Made by a program: the position numbers and the translations under genes
Notes under the pieces: generated by a model
The model's input: the letters and a program-made list of their open reading frames with translations, nothing else
Told to the model about the DNA's origin: nothing
The model's database searches: none
Assembly: GCF_029948085.1 (NCBI RefSeq)
Contig: NZ_JARZZP010000003.1
Location: 107,695 to 171,694 of the forward strand
Direction of reading: 5' to 3'
Source: Streptococcus taonis
GTDB lineage: Bacteria > Bacillota > Bacilli > Lactobacillales > Streptococcaceae
Length of the DNA stretch: 64,000 bases
In this document: piece by piece, positions 56,007 to 64,000 of the stretch
Layout of the letters: the number at the start of each line of letters is the position of its first letter
Numbering within the stretch: the first letter of the stretch is position 1

Positions 56007-56269
56007 TTGATGTTTTTATCCTGATAATCGCGTGAACGTTTGAGAATATCAGAAAAAGTCTCAACGATTGTCTCTTCGTATTTTTTATTTCTGACATGAC
56101 TTCTGACCTTCTCAAAGATGGCTTCTTCTCTTTTAGTATCGAGAATAGCTTTTCCTGAAGCTTTTTTATAAGCCACTACACCCTCAACTAGATGCATTCT
56201 TTCTTCTAAGAGTTTTACGATTTGGTCATCAATTTGATCGATTTCTTGTCTAATAATATCTAAATCCAT
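56003..56269 (-). CDS. chorismate mutase (AroQ type)
   Basis: The 88-residue all-helical protein (DIIRQEIDQIDDQIVKLLEE, VAYKKASGKAILDTKREE) is a monofunctional AroQ chorismate mutase, which converts chorismate to prephenate for phenylalanine and tyrosine. It shows the conserved Arg, Lys and Glu residues of the family. It is the first gene of an operon with the two crcB genes, overlapping the first by four bases. Confidence 0.92.
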   Translation of the reverse strand: MDLDIIRQEIDQIDDQIVKLLEERMHLVEGVVAYKKASGKAILDTKREEAIFEKVRSHVRNKKYEETIVETFSDILKRSRDYQDKNIK

Positions 56270-56350
56270 AGAGTCTCCTTCATTATTTGAATGATTGTAT
56301 CAAAAAGCTTCTAAATGGGCCAGTACATTCTTAGGGTTATCTAACAAAAA

Positions 56351-56376
56351 CTGCACTGACAACTTTCATCAGTGCA
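56351..56376 (-). terminator. terminator after flavodoxin gene
   Basis: GCACTGA and TCAGTGC arms with a nine-base loop lie ten bases past the flavodoxin stop; on the minus strand CAGTTTTTG follows. Confidence 0.75.
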
Positions 56377-56385
56377 ACTTCATGC

Positions 56386-56829
56386 TTATCCTACTTTAGC
56401 AGCCAATTCTTCTGCAAATTGTTCCAAGCGTTCGATATCTTCTTCTTCTGCAGAGAGATCCACTTTGACACACTCTGATCCCTTTTCAGCTCCTGTTGCC
56501 ACAAATACACGATCAAAGTCATCAACAGCTTTACAGAACTCATCGTAGAAAGTATCACCTGATCCTACTACACCGTAGATTTTACCACTCAAATTAAGAT
56601 CTGCTAGGTCCTCGTAGAAGTCCATCATCTCATCTGGTAACTCTCCATCACCGTAAGTGTAGGTTGCAACGATTGCGATATCTGCTTCAAGAAAGTCAGA
56701 TGCGTCAACAGTTGTACACTCATCAACATCCACCTCTAAGCCCAATTCACGCAATTTATCTGCTACAATATCTGCAATTTCTTCGGTATTACCGGTCATA
56801 CTGGCAAATACAATTTTTGCTAATGCCAT
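56386..56829 (-). CDS. flavodoxin
   Basis: The 147-residue acidic protein has the FMN phosphate-binding loop SMTGNTEEIADIV and the flavin-contacting YTYGDGELPDEM and GSGDTFYDEFCKAVDDF. Flavodoxins carry electrons in place of ferredoxin. It is divergent from pde2 and has its own terminator. AGGAGGAC precedes the ATG. Confidence 0.96.
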   Translation of the reverse strand: MALAKIVFASMTGNTEEIADIVADKLRELGLEVDVDECTTVDASDFLEADIAIVATYTYGDGELPDEMMDFYEDLADLNLSGKIYGVVGSGDTFYDEFCKAVDDFDRVFVATGAEKGSECVKVDLSAEEEDIERLEQFAEELAAKVG

Positions 56830-56932
56830 ATCGTCCTCCTCAATTTATCTTTCTCCATTATATCACATCTTTTTCATTTTAAAAATAAAAACTCTTGTGC
56901 TACAATGAAATGAGAAAGAATTGAGGTTATTT

Positions 56933-57868
56933 ATGGAGATTTGCCACCAAATTTTAGAAAAAATTAAAGAATATGATACCATTATCATTCACCGTCATAT
57001 GAAACCAGACCCTGATGCCTTGGGAAGTCAGGTTGGACTAAAGGCTCTCTTGGAACATCATTTTCCAGAGAAAAATATCAAGGTAGTTGGTTATGATGAA
57101 CCAACACTAACATGGCTGGCAAAGATGGATCAGGTAGAAGACAAAGATTATCAAGGGGCACTTTCTATCATTTGTGATACAGCAAATACTGCTCGTATCG
57201 ATGATAAACGTTATATCAATGCTGAAACCATTATTAAAATTGACCACCATCCAAATGATGAAGTATACGGAGATTTTGTTTGGGTAGATACCAACTCGAG
57301 CAGTGCCAGTGAGATGATTGCTCTCTTTGCTGAAGCAACTAATCTTGAATTATCTGACTATGCAGCTAAAATGCTATGCGCTGGAATTATTGGCGATACC
57401 GGCCGTTTCCTTTATCCGTCTACTTCTGCTCGTACCCTTCGAATTGCTAGTAAACTAAGAGAACATGACTTTGACTATGCTGAATTATCACGTAAAATGG
57501 ACACCATGAGCTTTAAAATTGCTAAACTTCAAGGTTATGTCTATGATCACTTAGAAGTTGATGAAAACGGTGTTGCGCGTGTCATTCTGACTCAAAAAAT
57601 TCTAAAAACATATCAAGTAACAGACGCAGAAACAGCAGCCATTGTTGGTGCTCCAGGTCGTATTGATACTGTTAACCTTTGGGGAATATTTGTGGAACAA
57701 GCAGATGGCCACTATCGCGTTCGACTTCGCAGTAAATTCGTTCCAATCAATGGTGTTGCAAAAGAACATGATGGTGGAGGTCACCCACTTGCAAGTGGGG
57801 CTAACTCCTATAGCCTAGAGGAAAATGAAGTCATCTACCAAAAATTAAAAAACTTACTGAAAAAATAG
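56933..57868 (+). CDS. pde2: DHH-DHHA1 phosphodiesterase (Pde2/NrnA family)
   Basis: The 311-residue protein has DHH motifs (RHMKPDPDALGS, ICDTANTARID, IDHHPNDE) and a DHHA1 domain with the substrate-binding GGGHPLASGA. It is the pneumococcal Pde2 type, which degrades pApA and c-di-AMP and short oligoribonucleotides to AMP, controlling c-di-AMP levels together with GdpP. I use the ATG at 56933 with GAGG six bases upstream; a TTG four codons earlier overlaps that site. It precedes rpmE2. Confidence 0.93.
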   Translation: MEICHQILEKIKEYDTIIIHRHMKPDPDALGSQVGLKALLEHHFPEKNIKVVGYDEPTLTWLAKMDQVEDKDYQGALSIICDTANTARIDDKRYINAETIIKIDHHPNDEVYGDFVWVDTNSSSASEMIALFAEATNLELSDYAAKMLCAGIIGDTGRFLYPSTSARTLRIASKLREHDFDYAELSRKMDTMSFKIAKLQGYVYDHLEVDENGVARVILTQKILKTYQVTDAETAAIVGAPGRIDTVNLWGIFVEQADGHYRVRLRSKFVPINGVAKEHDGGGHPLASGANSYSLEENEVIYQKLKNLLKK

Positions 57869-57964
57869 ATAAAAAGCTTGCCAAACTTAGCATAATCTGT
57901 TAGACTAGTATGGTAACAATCTATGGCTCGCAAAGAGACCATGGCAGAAAGGAAATATTGCAAA

Positions 57965-58207
57965 ATGAAAAAAGATATCCATCCAGAATATCGCCCAGTT
58001 GTCTTCATGGACACAACTACTGGTTACCAATTCCTTAGCGGTTCAACAAAACGCACAAACGAAACTGTTGAGTTCGAAGGCGAAACTTACCCATTGATCC
58101 GTGTGGAAATTTCATCAGACTCACACCCATTCTACACTGGACGTCAAAAGTTCACTCAAGCAGATGGACGCGTGGATCGTTTCAACAAAAAATACGGTCT
58201 CAAATAA
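57965..58207 (+). CDS. rpmE2: ribosomal protein bL31 type B
   Basis: The 80-residue protein starts [20 protein letters not shown] and lacks the zinc-binding CxxC motif, so it is the type B (zinc-independent) bL31. AAAGGAAA lies 11 bases before the ATG. The frame is open for 14 codons upstream, but these lie over the ribosome-binding region. A terminator follows. Confidence 0.95.
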   Translation: MKKDIHPEYRPVVFMDTTTGYQFLSGSTKRTNETVEFEGETYPLIRVEISSDSHPFYTGRQKFTQADGRVDRFNKKYGLK

Positions 58208-58212
58208 TCATA

Positions 58213-58243
58213 AAAAGAACAGTTCCGACTGTTCTTTTTTTGT
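58213..58243 (+). terminator. terminator after rpmE2
   Basis: AAAGAACAG and CTGTTCTTT arms around TTCCGA are followed by T7. Confidence 0.92.
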
Positions 58244-58251
58244 TCCTCAAA

Positions 58252-58572
58252 TTAAAAGTCAACCACCACTGCTGTTCCACTACAGGTGACCATCAGCATA
58301 CCATTTTCAGCACCTAAGGTTTCATAGTCCATTTTTATACCTATAATAGCATTTGCTCCACGTTCACTTGCACGCTCCATCATTTCTGCTATAGCTTCTT
58401 CTCTTGCTTGAGTCAATTCACCTTCATAACTACTCGCTCGACCTCCAAAAACATTACGGAAGCCAGCAGCCATATCTTTGAACATATTAACTCCAGCAAC
58501 TACTTCACCAAAGACAATTCCTTTGTAGGCTAGGATTTTTTTCCCTTCAATTCCCGTAGTTGAAATAATCAT
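58252..58572 (-). CDS. YbjQ/UPF0145 family protein
   Basis: The 106-residue protein begins [20 protein letters not shown] and has [20 protein letters not shown] and [15 protein letters not shown], the hallmarks of the UPF0145/YbjQ (putative heavy-metal-binding) family that forms pentamers. The function is unknown. It is monocistronic and convergent with rpmE2. Confidence 0.92.
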   Translation of the reverse strand: MIISTTGIEGKKILAYKGIVFGEVVAGVNMFKDMAAGFRNVFGGRASSYEGELTQAREEAIAEMMERASERGANAIIGIKMDYETLGAENGMLMVTCSGTAVVVDF

Positions 58573-58856
58573 CTTCCTTTCCTCCTAACTTCTTTTATAT
58601 AATTGTAAACCCTTTCACTAACTCTGTCAATAAATACTATAAGGGGCTCAATACTTGAAAGGAAACTCTTCTCACCATCCTTGTTTGCTCTCTATTTAGT
58701 GCCAATTGTATGGATGGTGACCTAAATCTTTTCTTTGCAAGCCTAACTTGAGATAGGCTTCTCAGCCTCACTATTCTTACCAATAGTAGAGCTTAAAATC
58801 TATGACTGGTATAGAAAATACTGTTCTCTCCTGCCCCCTTTTTGCCCCAAAACTAC
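58573..58856. other. non-coding spacer
   Basis: No supportable gene is seen in this spacer. It contains a hairpin, AGCCTAACTTGAGATAGGCT, near 58739-58758, and several short A/T-rich stretches. It probably holds the promoter of the YbjQ-family gene at its left end. Confidence 0.5.
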
Positions 58857-58903
58857 AAAAAAGCCTATCGACCAAGCTAGAAAGCTTGATACAATAGGCT
58901 TTT
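58857..58903 (-). terminator. terminator after hup
   Basis: AAAAAAGCCTAT and ATAGGCTTTTTC arms enclose an inner palindrome, AAGCTAGAAAGCTT. On the minus strand the stem ends in T6. Confidence 0.88.
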
Positions 58904-58913
58904 TCTAAATTCA

Positions 58914-59189
58914 TTATTTAACAGCGTCTTTAAGAGCTTTACCAGCTTTGAATGCTGGAACTTTTGAAGCTGCGATAGTGATTTCTTTACCAGTTTGTGG
59001 GTTGCGACCTTTACGTGCTGCACGCTCACGAACTTCGAAATTACCAAAACCAATCAATTGAACTTTTTCACCAGCTGCAAGGTAATCAGCTACTGCTGCA
59101 AATACAGCATCAACTGCTGCTGCTGAGTCTTTCTTTGTCAATTCTGTAGCTTCTGCTACTTTAGCGATCAAATCTTGTTTGTTTGCCAT
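58914..59189 (-). CDS. hup: DNA-binding protein HU
   Basis: The 91-residue protein has the HU/IHF signature [20 protein letters not shown] with the DNA-intercalating Arg-Asn-Pro tip and ends with [15 protein letters not shown]. Streptococci have a single essential HU. A promoter with TTGACC and TATGAT lies about 40-70 bases upstream. Confidence 0.97.
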   Translation of the reverse strand: MANKQDLIAKVAEATELTKKDSAAAVDAVFAAVADYLAAGEKVQLIGFGNFEVRERAARKGRNPQTGKEITIAASKVPAFKAGKALKDAVK

Positions 59190-59229
59190 GTTAATAATTC
59201 CTCCAAATATTTTCTAATTAACAATTACA

Positions 59230-59258
59230 ATCATATCCTAAATTCTCTTGTAGGTCAA
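59230..59258 (-). promoter_or_regulatory. hup promoter
   Basis: TTGACC (59253-59258) and TATGAT (59230-59235) have 17-base spacing. Confidence 0.8.
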
Positions 59259-59295
59259 GTCAAAAACGCTATTTCTTGCTATTTTCTTTATTTTT

Positions 59296-60132
59296 TTAGG
59301 ACTCGTATCTGACCAAAATAGCCCAAGCATTTTCACCTGTATGGGTCTGAATAATAGAACCTGTTTCAAGTACAGAGATTGGTTTTTCAACGAATGGTTG
59401 TAGGATTTCTTTCATCTCTTCTGCCCAGTCCCTAGTTCCAGAATAGGAAATACCAATCTCAGAAACAGAACGCTCTGACAGTGTTGAAACTAGTTCATCC
59501 AACCATTTCTTAAAGGTTTTTGCTCCACGTCCTTTAACGATTGGTTGCAATTCATCATCTTTCATCTGCATGACTACGCGGATATTTAATAGAGAGCTTA
59601 AAAGACCTGTCACTCGGCCAATACGGCCACCTTTAACAAGGTTTTCCAAGGTAGAAACACCGATGTAGAGCTCTGTGTTTTTCTTGACTTCTTCAACATG
59701 AGCCACAATTGTTTCTATGTTTTGTCCTTCTTGAGCTAACTTAGCTGCTTCAACCACTTGAAACTTTAGGGCTTGGTCTGTAAAGGAACTATCCAATACG
59801 GTCACATTAGCCGTTGACAAACTTGCACCCTGACGAGCTGCTTCGACAGTTCCTGATAAGGCATGAGACATATGAATGGCTAAAATTTGACTACCGTCTT
59901 TACTTAACTCATCAAAAATCTCAGCAAAGAGTCCAACTGGAGGTTGACTTGTTTTAGGCAGATTTTTACTCTCTTTCATCAAGCGAAGAAATTCCCCTTC
60001 TTCAAGATCAGCATCCGAATAAAGAACACTATCAATCATTACAGAGAGCGGAACGACGGTAATATTTAATTCTTTGACCACTTCTGGTTCAATGGTAACT
60101 GACGAATCTGTTACGATTTTTACTTGTGTCAT
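59296..60132 (-). CDS. DegV family fatty acid-binding protein (FakB-like)
   Basis: The 278-residue protein has the DegV/FakB fold: [30 protein letters not shown] and [13 protein letters not shown] line the fatty-acid tunnel, and [14 protein letters not shown] lies in the C-terminal domain. FakB proteins present fatty acids to the kinase FakA. Which fatty acid it binds cannot be told. It is upstream of hup, with its own promoter region. Confidence 0.9.
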   Translation of the reverse strand: MTQVKIVTDSSVTIEPEVVKELNITVVPLSVMIDSVLYSDADLEEGEFLRLMKESKNLPKTSQPPVGLFAEIFDELSKDGSQILAIHMSHALSGTVEAARQGASLSTANVTVLDSSFTDQALKFQVVEAAKLAQEGQNIETIVAHVEEVKKNTELYIGVSTLENLVKGGRIGRVTGLLSSLLNIRVVMQMKDDELQPIVKGRGAKTFKKWLDELVSTLSERSVSEIGISYSGTRDWAEEMKEILQPFVEKPISVLETGSIIQTHTGENAWAILVRYES

Positions 60133-60276
60133 AATTCAAATCTTTCTATATTTCACTTTTTGAGTGAGTTTTTTCAATTTAACTATAACAATTATATCAA
60201 AAAAATGCTAAAAATTCATACTGTATCTATTCATTTTTATGATGGAATTTATAGATTTTTAAATCTTTCATTTTAT

Positions 60277-60307
60277 AAAAATAGTCGCCTTCAAAGACGA
60301 CTATTTT
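60277..60307 (-). terminator. terminator after TPR-protein gene
   Basis: AAAATAGTCG and CGACTATTTT arms around 11 bases lie just past the stop of the TPR-protein gene. Confidence 0.8.
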
Positions 60308-60314
60308 GGTATCA

Positions 60315-61550
60315 TCATAAACGTTCATACAAATCTTGCATCTGTATGTCATCAGGAACCAACTTGAGATAGTGTTGGATCTGTTCTTTTGCTTCTTCAA
60401 ACCTTCCAAGTTCGCGTAATAGATGAATATATTGCTCTAAAAACTCAGGATTTTCCTTGAGTTCTGAAACCAATGCCTGATAAGATTCATAGGCAACATC
60501 CAAATCTTCAGTTTCTTGGTAACTCCGTGCAATCATCCACTTAGTCAAGAGATTTTCTGGCTCATATACTTCTAAGGCTAGAATATCCTCATACCGTTCT
60601 TGCTCCTGATACATGGTTGCTAGTCGCAAGAGGATTTCTTCTTGGTCTTCCGCATCTTCTTGAGCTTGAAGAAGATAAGCTTCCGCCTGCTCGGGTTGAT
60701 GCAATTCGTAAGATAATTGTGAAGCAAGGAGTAGTAAACGTGTTTCGAATGGATTTTTTTCCAAACCTTGTTGAGCTATCAGTAAGGCTTGCTCAGTCTG
60801 GTGTTCCTTATGTAGAGCCTGACTATAACCATACTCATACCCTTCAAAATCTGGAGAAATAGTATCCAGCTGTTTAAAATATAAAACTGCCTTTTGATAT
60901 TCCTCTTGATCAAAGTAAAGACTTGCTAATTCAAATGCAGTCTGATCTTCATACTCTAACTCTAAAGCTTTTTCTAAAAACTCTATGGCTGATTCAAACT
61001 TTCCAAGTCGAGCATAGGCAGTTCCAATTCGTTGATAGGTCGAAATCCCTGTCTGCTCATATATTTCACGATTATCCAGTTGAGCATAGCCCTTAATCGC
61101 TTCTAAATCATTTCCAAGTTCACTATCTAACTCTGCTAGCCCAAAAATCAATAAAGGATCATCAGAGTAATTAAGAGCTTCTAATAGCTTGTCGCGAGCT
61201 ACATCCGTCAATCCTTCCATTTGATAAAAATCAGCCTTTAAAACAAGCGCAGATACATAAGAATCGCTATTGGGTTGAATTTCTTCCAGATAAGCAAAAG
61301 CTTCTTCGATTTGTCCGTCTTCACTTGCGATACTAGCTAGATTGAGATTTACTTCTGGAAATATTGGAGCTAGTTTTTCAAAGATTTGACGAGCTTGTGG
61401 ATAAAAACCAATACCTTCTAGATAATAAGCCAGTTCCAGAAGAAGATCATCAGAGTCTTCTACCAATGCTTTTTGAAAATAGTAATCAGCTTTTGTTAAA
61501 TCTTGCTGATCCAAAGCTTCAAGCATTTCTTGACTATTGCTCACCTTCAA
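60315..61550 (-). CDS. tetratricopeptide repeat protein
   Basis: The 411-residue acidic protein is built almost entirely of TPR units about 34 residues long (for example RIGTAYARLGKFESAIEFLE and YFDQEEYQKAVLYFKQLD). It has no signal peptide. TPR scaffolds mediate protein-protein contacts; a specific role is not known for this streptococcal family. Its start overlaps the end of the AI-2E transporter gene by 17 bases, so the two are coupled. Confidence 0.9.
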   Translation of the reverse strand: MKVSNSQEMLEALDQQDLTKADYYFQKALVEDSDDLLLELAYYLEGIGFYPQARQIFEKLAPIFPEVNLNLASIASEDGQIEEAFAYLEEIQPNSDSYVSALVLKADFYQMEGLTDVARDKLLEALNYSDDPLLIFGLAELDSELGNDLEAIKGYAQLDNREIYEQTGISTYQRIGTAYARLGKFESAIEFLEKALELEYEDQTAFELASLYFDQEEYQKAVLYFKQLDTISPDFEGYEYGYSQALHKEHQTEQALLIAQQGLEKNPFETRLLLLASQLSYELHQPEQAEAYLLQAQEDAEDQEEILLRLATMYQEQERYEDILALEVYEPENLLTKWMIARSYQETEDLDVAYESYQALVSELKENPEFLEQYIHLLRELGRFEEAKEQIQHYLKLVPDDIQMQDLYERL

Positions 61551-62697
61551 CCTCCTCTTCTAACTCATACAGACCACTAACTTTTTTATACCATTCAAAA
61601 ATAGCTGAAATAACAACTTTGGCTGAAGCATAAACAGGAATTCCCAATAGGACTCCCCAAACACCAAACATAGAACCAGACGTCAACAAAACGAATAGAA
61701 TAGTGATTGGATGGATGTTTAGCTGACTACCTAAAATCAATGGAGACACAAAACGACCTTCAATTGTCTGCTCTACGATAAAAACGATAATAACTTTCAA
61801 GAGCATAACTGGTCCAGCAATTAACCCTAAGACCAGAGCTGGTATCATAGCAAGGAAACTTCCAAGATAAGGGATAAGATTTAAGACCCCCGCAGTAATA
61901 CCAAGAGTCACCGCATATCTCAAACCAATAATTTTAAAGAAGATGATAAACATAATTGCCACGATAATAGCAACAGTAATTTGTCCTCTAACATAGTTAG
62001 AAAGTTGTTGGTTCACATCCGTTAGAACCTTACCTACTGGTTCTCTCAATTTATTTGGTAAGAATTGAGTGATATGATTTCTCAAGCCTTTTCCATCTCT
62101 AAGGAGATAAAAGAGCATAAACGGCATGATAATTAGAGCGACAATGACTTGTGACGTTCCACTGATAATAGCACTCACCCAGTTCACAGCCTTAGAAGAT
62201 ATATTACTTGCCCAAGCAGTTGCTTGTGTTGAAAACTGAGCCAGAACCTGTTCCAGTTGAGGTCTAAAGTCATCTGGCAAACGCTTAGTTACAAGATCAT
62301 CAATAACTCTATCAGCATCTTCGAGATAATTTGGTACATTTTGCGCAAAAATAACTACCTGACGTTGAAGATTTGGAATCGCAACGGCCAGACCAATAAT
62401 CAAGAGTATGGCAATAATGACAAAGATAATACTAATGGCTAAGACACGATTTATCTTGTACTTCTCCATCAAATCTACCAGTGGATTTAAGAGATAAAAA
62501 AGTAATCCTGATAAAATAACAGGCAACATAACCACTGATAAAAAATCAACGACAGGGATAAATAAAAAACTAATCTTACTTAAAATAAAAATATTCAAAC
62601 CTAGTAACAAGGCTACCAAAAAAACTGTAACAGCCTTATTATCTAAAAACCATTTAAAAAACCAAGATAAATTAAAATGTTTCTCTTTTTGTTCCAT
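61534..62697 (-). CDS. AI-2E family membrane transporter (PerM-like)
   Basis: The 387-residue protein has about seven to eight transmembrane segments and the AI-2E/PerM family sequence LNLIPYLGSFLAMIPALVLG and VEQTIEGRFVSPLILG. Members include TqsA-type exporters and ion-coupled carriers; the substrate cannot be inferred. A hydrophilic loop lies between the second and third hydrophobic regions (PNLQRQVVIFAQNVPNYLED). It is the first gene before the TPR-protein gene. Confidence 0.92.
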   Translation of the reverse strand: MEQKEKHFNLSWFFKWFLDNKAVTVFLVALLLGLNIFILSKISFLFIPVVDFLSVVMLPVILSGLLFYLLNPLVDLMEKYKINRVLAISIIFVIIAILLIIGLAVAIPNLQRQVVIFAQNVPNYLEDADRVIDDLVTKRLPDDFRPQLEQVLAQFSTQATAWASNISSKAVNWVSAIISGTSQVIVALIIMPFMLFYLLRDGKGLRNHITQFLPNKLREPVGKVLTDVNQQLSNYVRGQITVAIIVAIMFIIFFKIIGLRYAVTLGITAGVLNLIPYLGSFLAMIPALVLGLIAGPVMLLKVIIVFIVEQTIEGRFVSPLILGSQLNIHPITILFVLLTSGSMFGVWGVLLGIPVYASAKVVISAIFEWYKKVSGLYELEEEVEGEQ

Positions 62698-62870
62698 ATC
62701 TACTTCCTTTCCTTTGTCCTTTCATTATACCATTTTTACAGGGAATAAACTGTTTTTAAAGTGTTGAGGTGACGATTGAGAACTTTAACAAAGCGACCTT
62801 GCTTTTTACTAATTTTATACTTAGATGTTTCATACTTTTTTCACTATTTTCTTCAGGTCTCCCAATTTAT

Positions 62871-62879
62871 GATATAATA
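62871..62879 (+). promoter_or_regulatory. extended -10 promoter of the lactonase gene
   Basis: TGATATAAT is an extended -10 element 28 bases upstream of the start codon at 62907. Confidence 0.65.
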
Positions 62880-62906
62880 GAAGCATCTTTATTTAGAGGT
62901 ATAGCT

Positions 62907-63914
62907 ATGATTGAAACAATTTATTTCGGAACTTACACACGTCGTTTATCCCAAGGGATTTATCAAGCTGATTTTGATACAGAAACTGGGCAACTATCCA
63001 ATCTTAAACTATTTGCAGCTGAGCCAAGTCCCACCTATCTTGCCTTTGATCAAGAAAATCACCTCTACACTGTCGGTAGCAAAGATGGACAAGGTGGAAT
63101 TGCTGCCTATCAAACAGATGGTACTTTGCTAAACCATCTTGTGACAGAAGGTGCTCCTCACTGTTATGTTGCAGTTGACGAGAAACGTAGCCTAGTATAT
63201 GGGGCTAACTATCACAAGGGACAAGTTTTGGTCTATAAACGTAAAGAAGATGGTAGTCTAGAATTGGCTGATACAGTTCAGCATAGCGGTCATGGTCCTC
63301 ATAAAAATCAAACTTCTCCACATGTACACTTTACAGATTTAACACCAGATCAGTATTTAGTGACTTGCGACTTAGGTACTGATGAGGTTACTACTTATGA
63401 TGTCAATCCAGAAGGAAAACTAAATAAGATAATTACCTACAATTGCAGTCCTGGTGCTGGTGCACGTCACCTTGTTTTTCACAACCACTACAAGATTGCT
63501 TATCTCATCTGTGAACTCAATAGTACAATTGAAGTATTGATTTATGATGGTGTTGGTGCATTTGAAAAAATGCAAGTTATTTCTACCCTTCCTGAAGGAT
63601 TTAATGACTTTAATGGAACTGCTGCTATTCGTCTCTCACAAGATGGAAAATACCTGTACGCATCAAACCGTGGTCATGATTCTATTGTAGTTTACACTAT
63701 TCTAGCTGATGGTAGTTTAGAATTGTTGGAATTCGTTCCTACAAACGGAAAAACTCCTCGAGATTTTATTCTCTCACCAGACCAAGAATTCCTCATCGCC
63801 GTTCACCAGGATTCTGATAATGCAACTGTCTTTAAACGTAATCCAGAGACTGGTCGTCTTGCAGAACTTTCCAATGATTTCCACGTTCCCGAAGCGGTTT
63901 GCGTCACATTTTAA
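62907..63914 (+). CDS. pgl: 6-phosphogluconolactonase-like seven-bladed propeller (YkgB family)
   Basis: The 335-residue protein belongs to the lactonase family (Pfam Lactonase). It starts ETIYFGTYTRRLSQGIYQ after the initiator and has repeated propeller blades with HSGHGPHKNQTSPHVH, GAGARHLVFH and LYASNRGHDSIVVYT. In streptococci it is the probable 6-phosphogluconolactonase of the pentose phosphate pathway. I use the ATG at 62907 (AGAGGT upstream); a longer frame from 62769 crosses the promoter. It is divergent from the AI-2E transporter gene. Confidence 0.88.
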   Translation: MIETIYFGTYTRRLSQGIYQADFDTETGQLSNLKLFAAEPSPTYLAFDQENHLYTVGSKDGQGGIAAYQTDGTLLNHLVTEGAPHCYVAVDEKRSLVYGANYHKGQVLVYKRKEDGSLELADTVQHSGHGPHKNQTSPHVHFTDLTPDQYLVTCDLGTDEVTTYDVNPEGKLNKIITYNCSPGAGARHLVFHNHYKIAYLICELNSTIEVLIYDGVGAFEKMQVISTLPEGFNDFNGTAAIRLSQDGKYLYASNRGHDSIVVYTILADGSLELLEFVPTNGKTPRDFILSPDQEFLIAVHQDSDNATVFKRNPETGRLAELSNDFHVPEAVCVTF

Positions 63915-63923
63915 ACATAAAAA

Positions 63924-63973
63924 GGCTCTATAATTTCTGTAGTGGGTAAAACCACCATAGGAATTATGGAGCC
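63924..63973. repeat. fold-back sequence with ISL3-type end
   Basis: GGCTC...GAGCC arms enclose further pairing (ATAATT with AATTAT, GTGG with CCAC), giving an imperfect 50-base hairpin after the lactonase gene. Its first 24 bases share GGCTCT and CTGTAGTGGGT with the ISL3-type end at 23005-23028. It may be the left end of another IS that continues past the window, or an IS-derived terminator. Confidence 0.55.
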
Positions 63974-64000
63974 TATTTTGTTGTAGAAAAAAAGTCCCAT

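Noticed and set aside
58573..58856. A gene in the spacer before hup
   Set aside because: No frame with a ribosome-binding site or recognisable protein sequence was found on either strand.

Overview
The window is a chromosomal segment of a low-GC, naturally transformable mitis-group Streptococcus (S. mitis, S. oralis or S. pneumoniae type). Supporting signs are a BOX repeat, an SigX/ComX cin-box in front of dprA, the IgA1 protease/ZmpB surface proteases with N-terminal LPxTG signals, spxR, pde2, sortase A, a paired CrcB fluoride channel and housekeeping genes typical of the group. Species cannot be fixed from the sequence alone.

Layout: 1-4.75 kb is a leucine operon on the minus strand (leuA-leuB-DUF1294-leuC-leuD, leuD cut by the window edge) behind an attenuator with a 17-residue leader peptide carrying three consecutive Leu codons. 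4.8-15.5 kb holds minus-strand core genes: a MmcQ/YjbR protein, cutC, a YbaN-like protein, a BOX element, topA, dprA, dapA, asd, srtA and gyrA. ldh is divergent from gyrA with a cre-like site between them. 16.7-22.1 kb holds an extracytoplasmic thioredoxin/CcdA pair, map, spxR, an acetyltransferase and murA. A decayed ISL3-family transposase (22.2-23.0 kb) precedes two large tandem M26 metalloproteases, zmpB-like (23.0-28.9 kb) and iga (28.9-34.6 kb). Both carry arrays of nearly the same 17-residue repeat. 34.9-36.1 kb is rplU-prp-rpmA with an L21-type leader. 36.2-41.7 kb holds a DUF1275 protein, an oxidoreductase, a DEAD-box helicase, a DUF1934 protein, an HD phosphohydrolase and a HAD phosphatase.

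41.7-54.8 kb is the accessory region. Its left part is debris: IS3-type ends, a truncated MFS transporter, a CYTH protein, a PlcR-like regulator, an orphan C-terminal coding fragment and an IS3 OrfA relic. Its right part is a 9.9 kb integrated element in the 3' end of tRNA-Arg(CCU), bounded by a 14 bp direct repeat (44782-44795 and 54726-54739). It encodes a tyrosine integrase, a DUF771 protein, a Rep with an N-terminal HUH endonuclease and a C-terminal P-loop ATPase, a hairpin-plus-iteron origin candidate just before rep, a two-TM FtsK/TcpA-like ATPase with an unusual Walker A, two small conserved-looking proteins, an uncharacterised 348-residue protein, an XRE regulator, a possible small RNA and a Sec10/PgrA-type LPxTG surface protein as cargo. 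It looks like a CRESS/pMV158-type plasmid turned into an integrative mobilizable element.

54.8-64 kb returns to core genes: rplS (with a structured leader), two crcB genes, aroQ, a flavodoxin, pde2, rpmE2, a YbjQ-family protein, hup, a DegV protein, a TPR protein, an AI-2E-family transporter and a 6-phosphogluconolactonase-like gene. The window ends at a fold-back sequence whose start resembles the ISL3-type end found at 23 kb.
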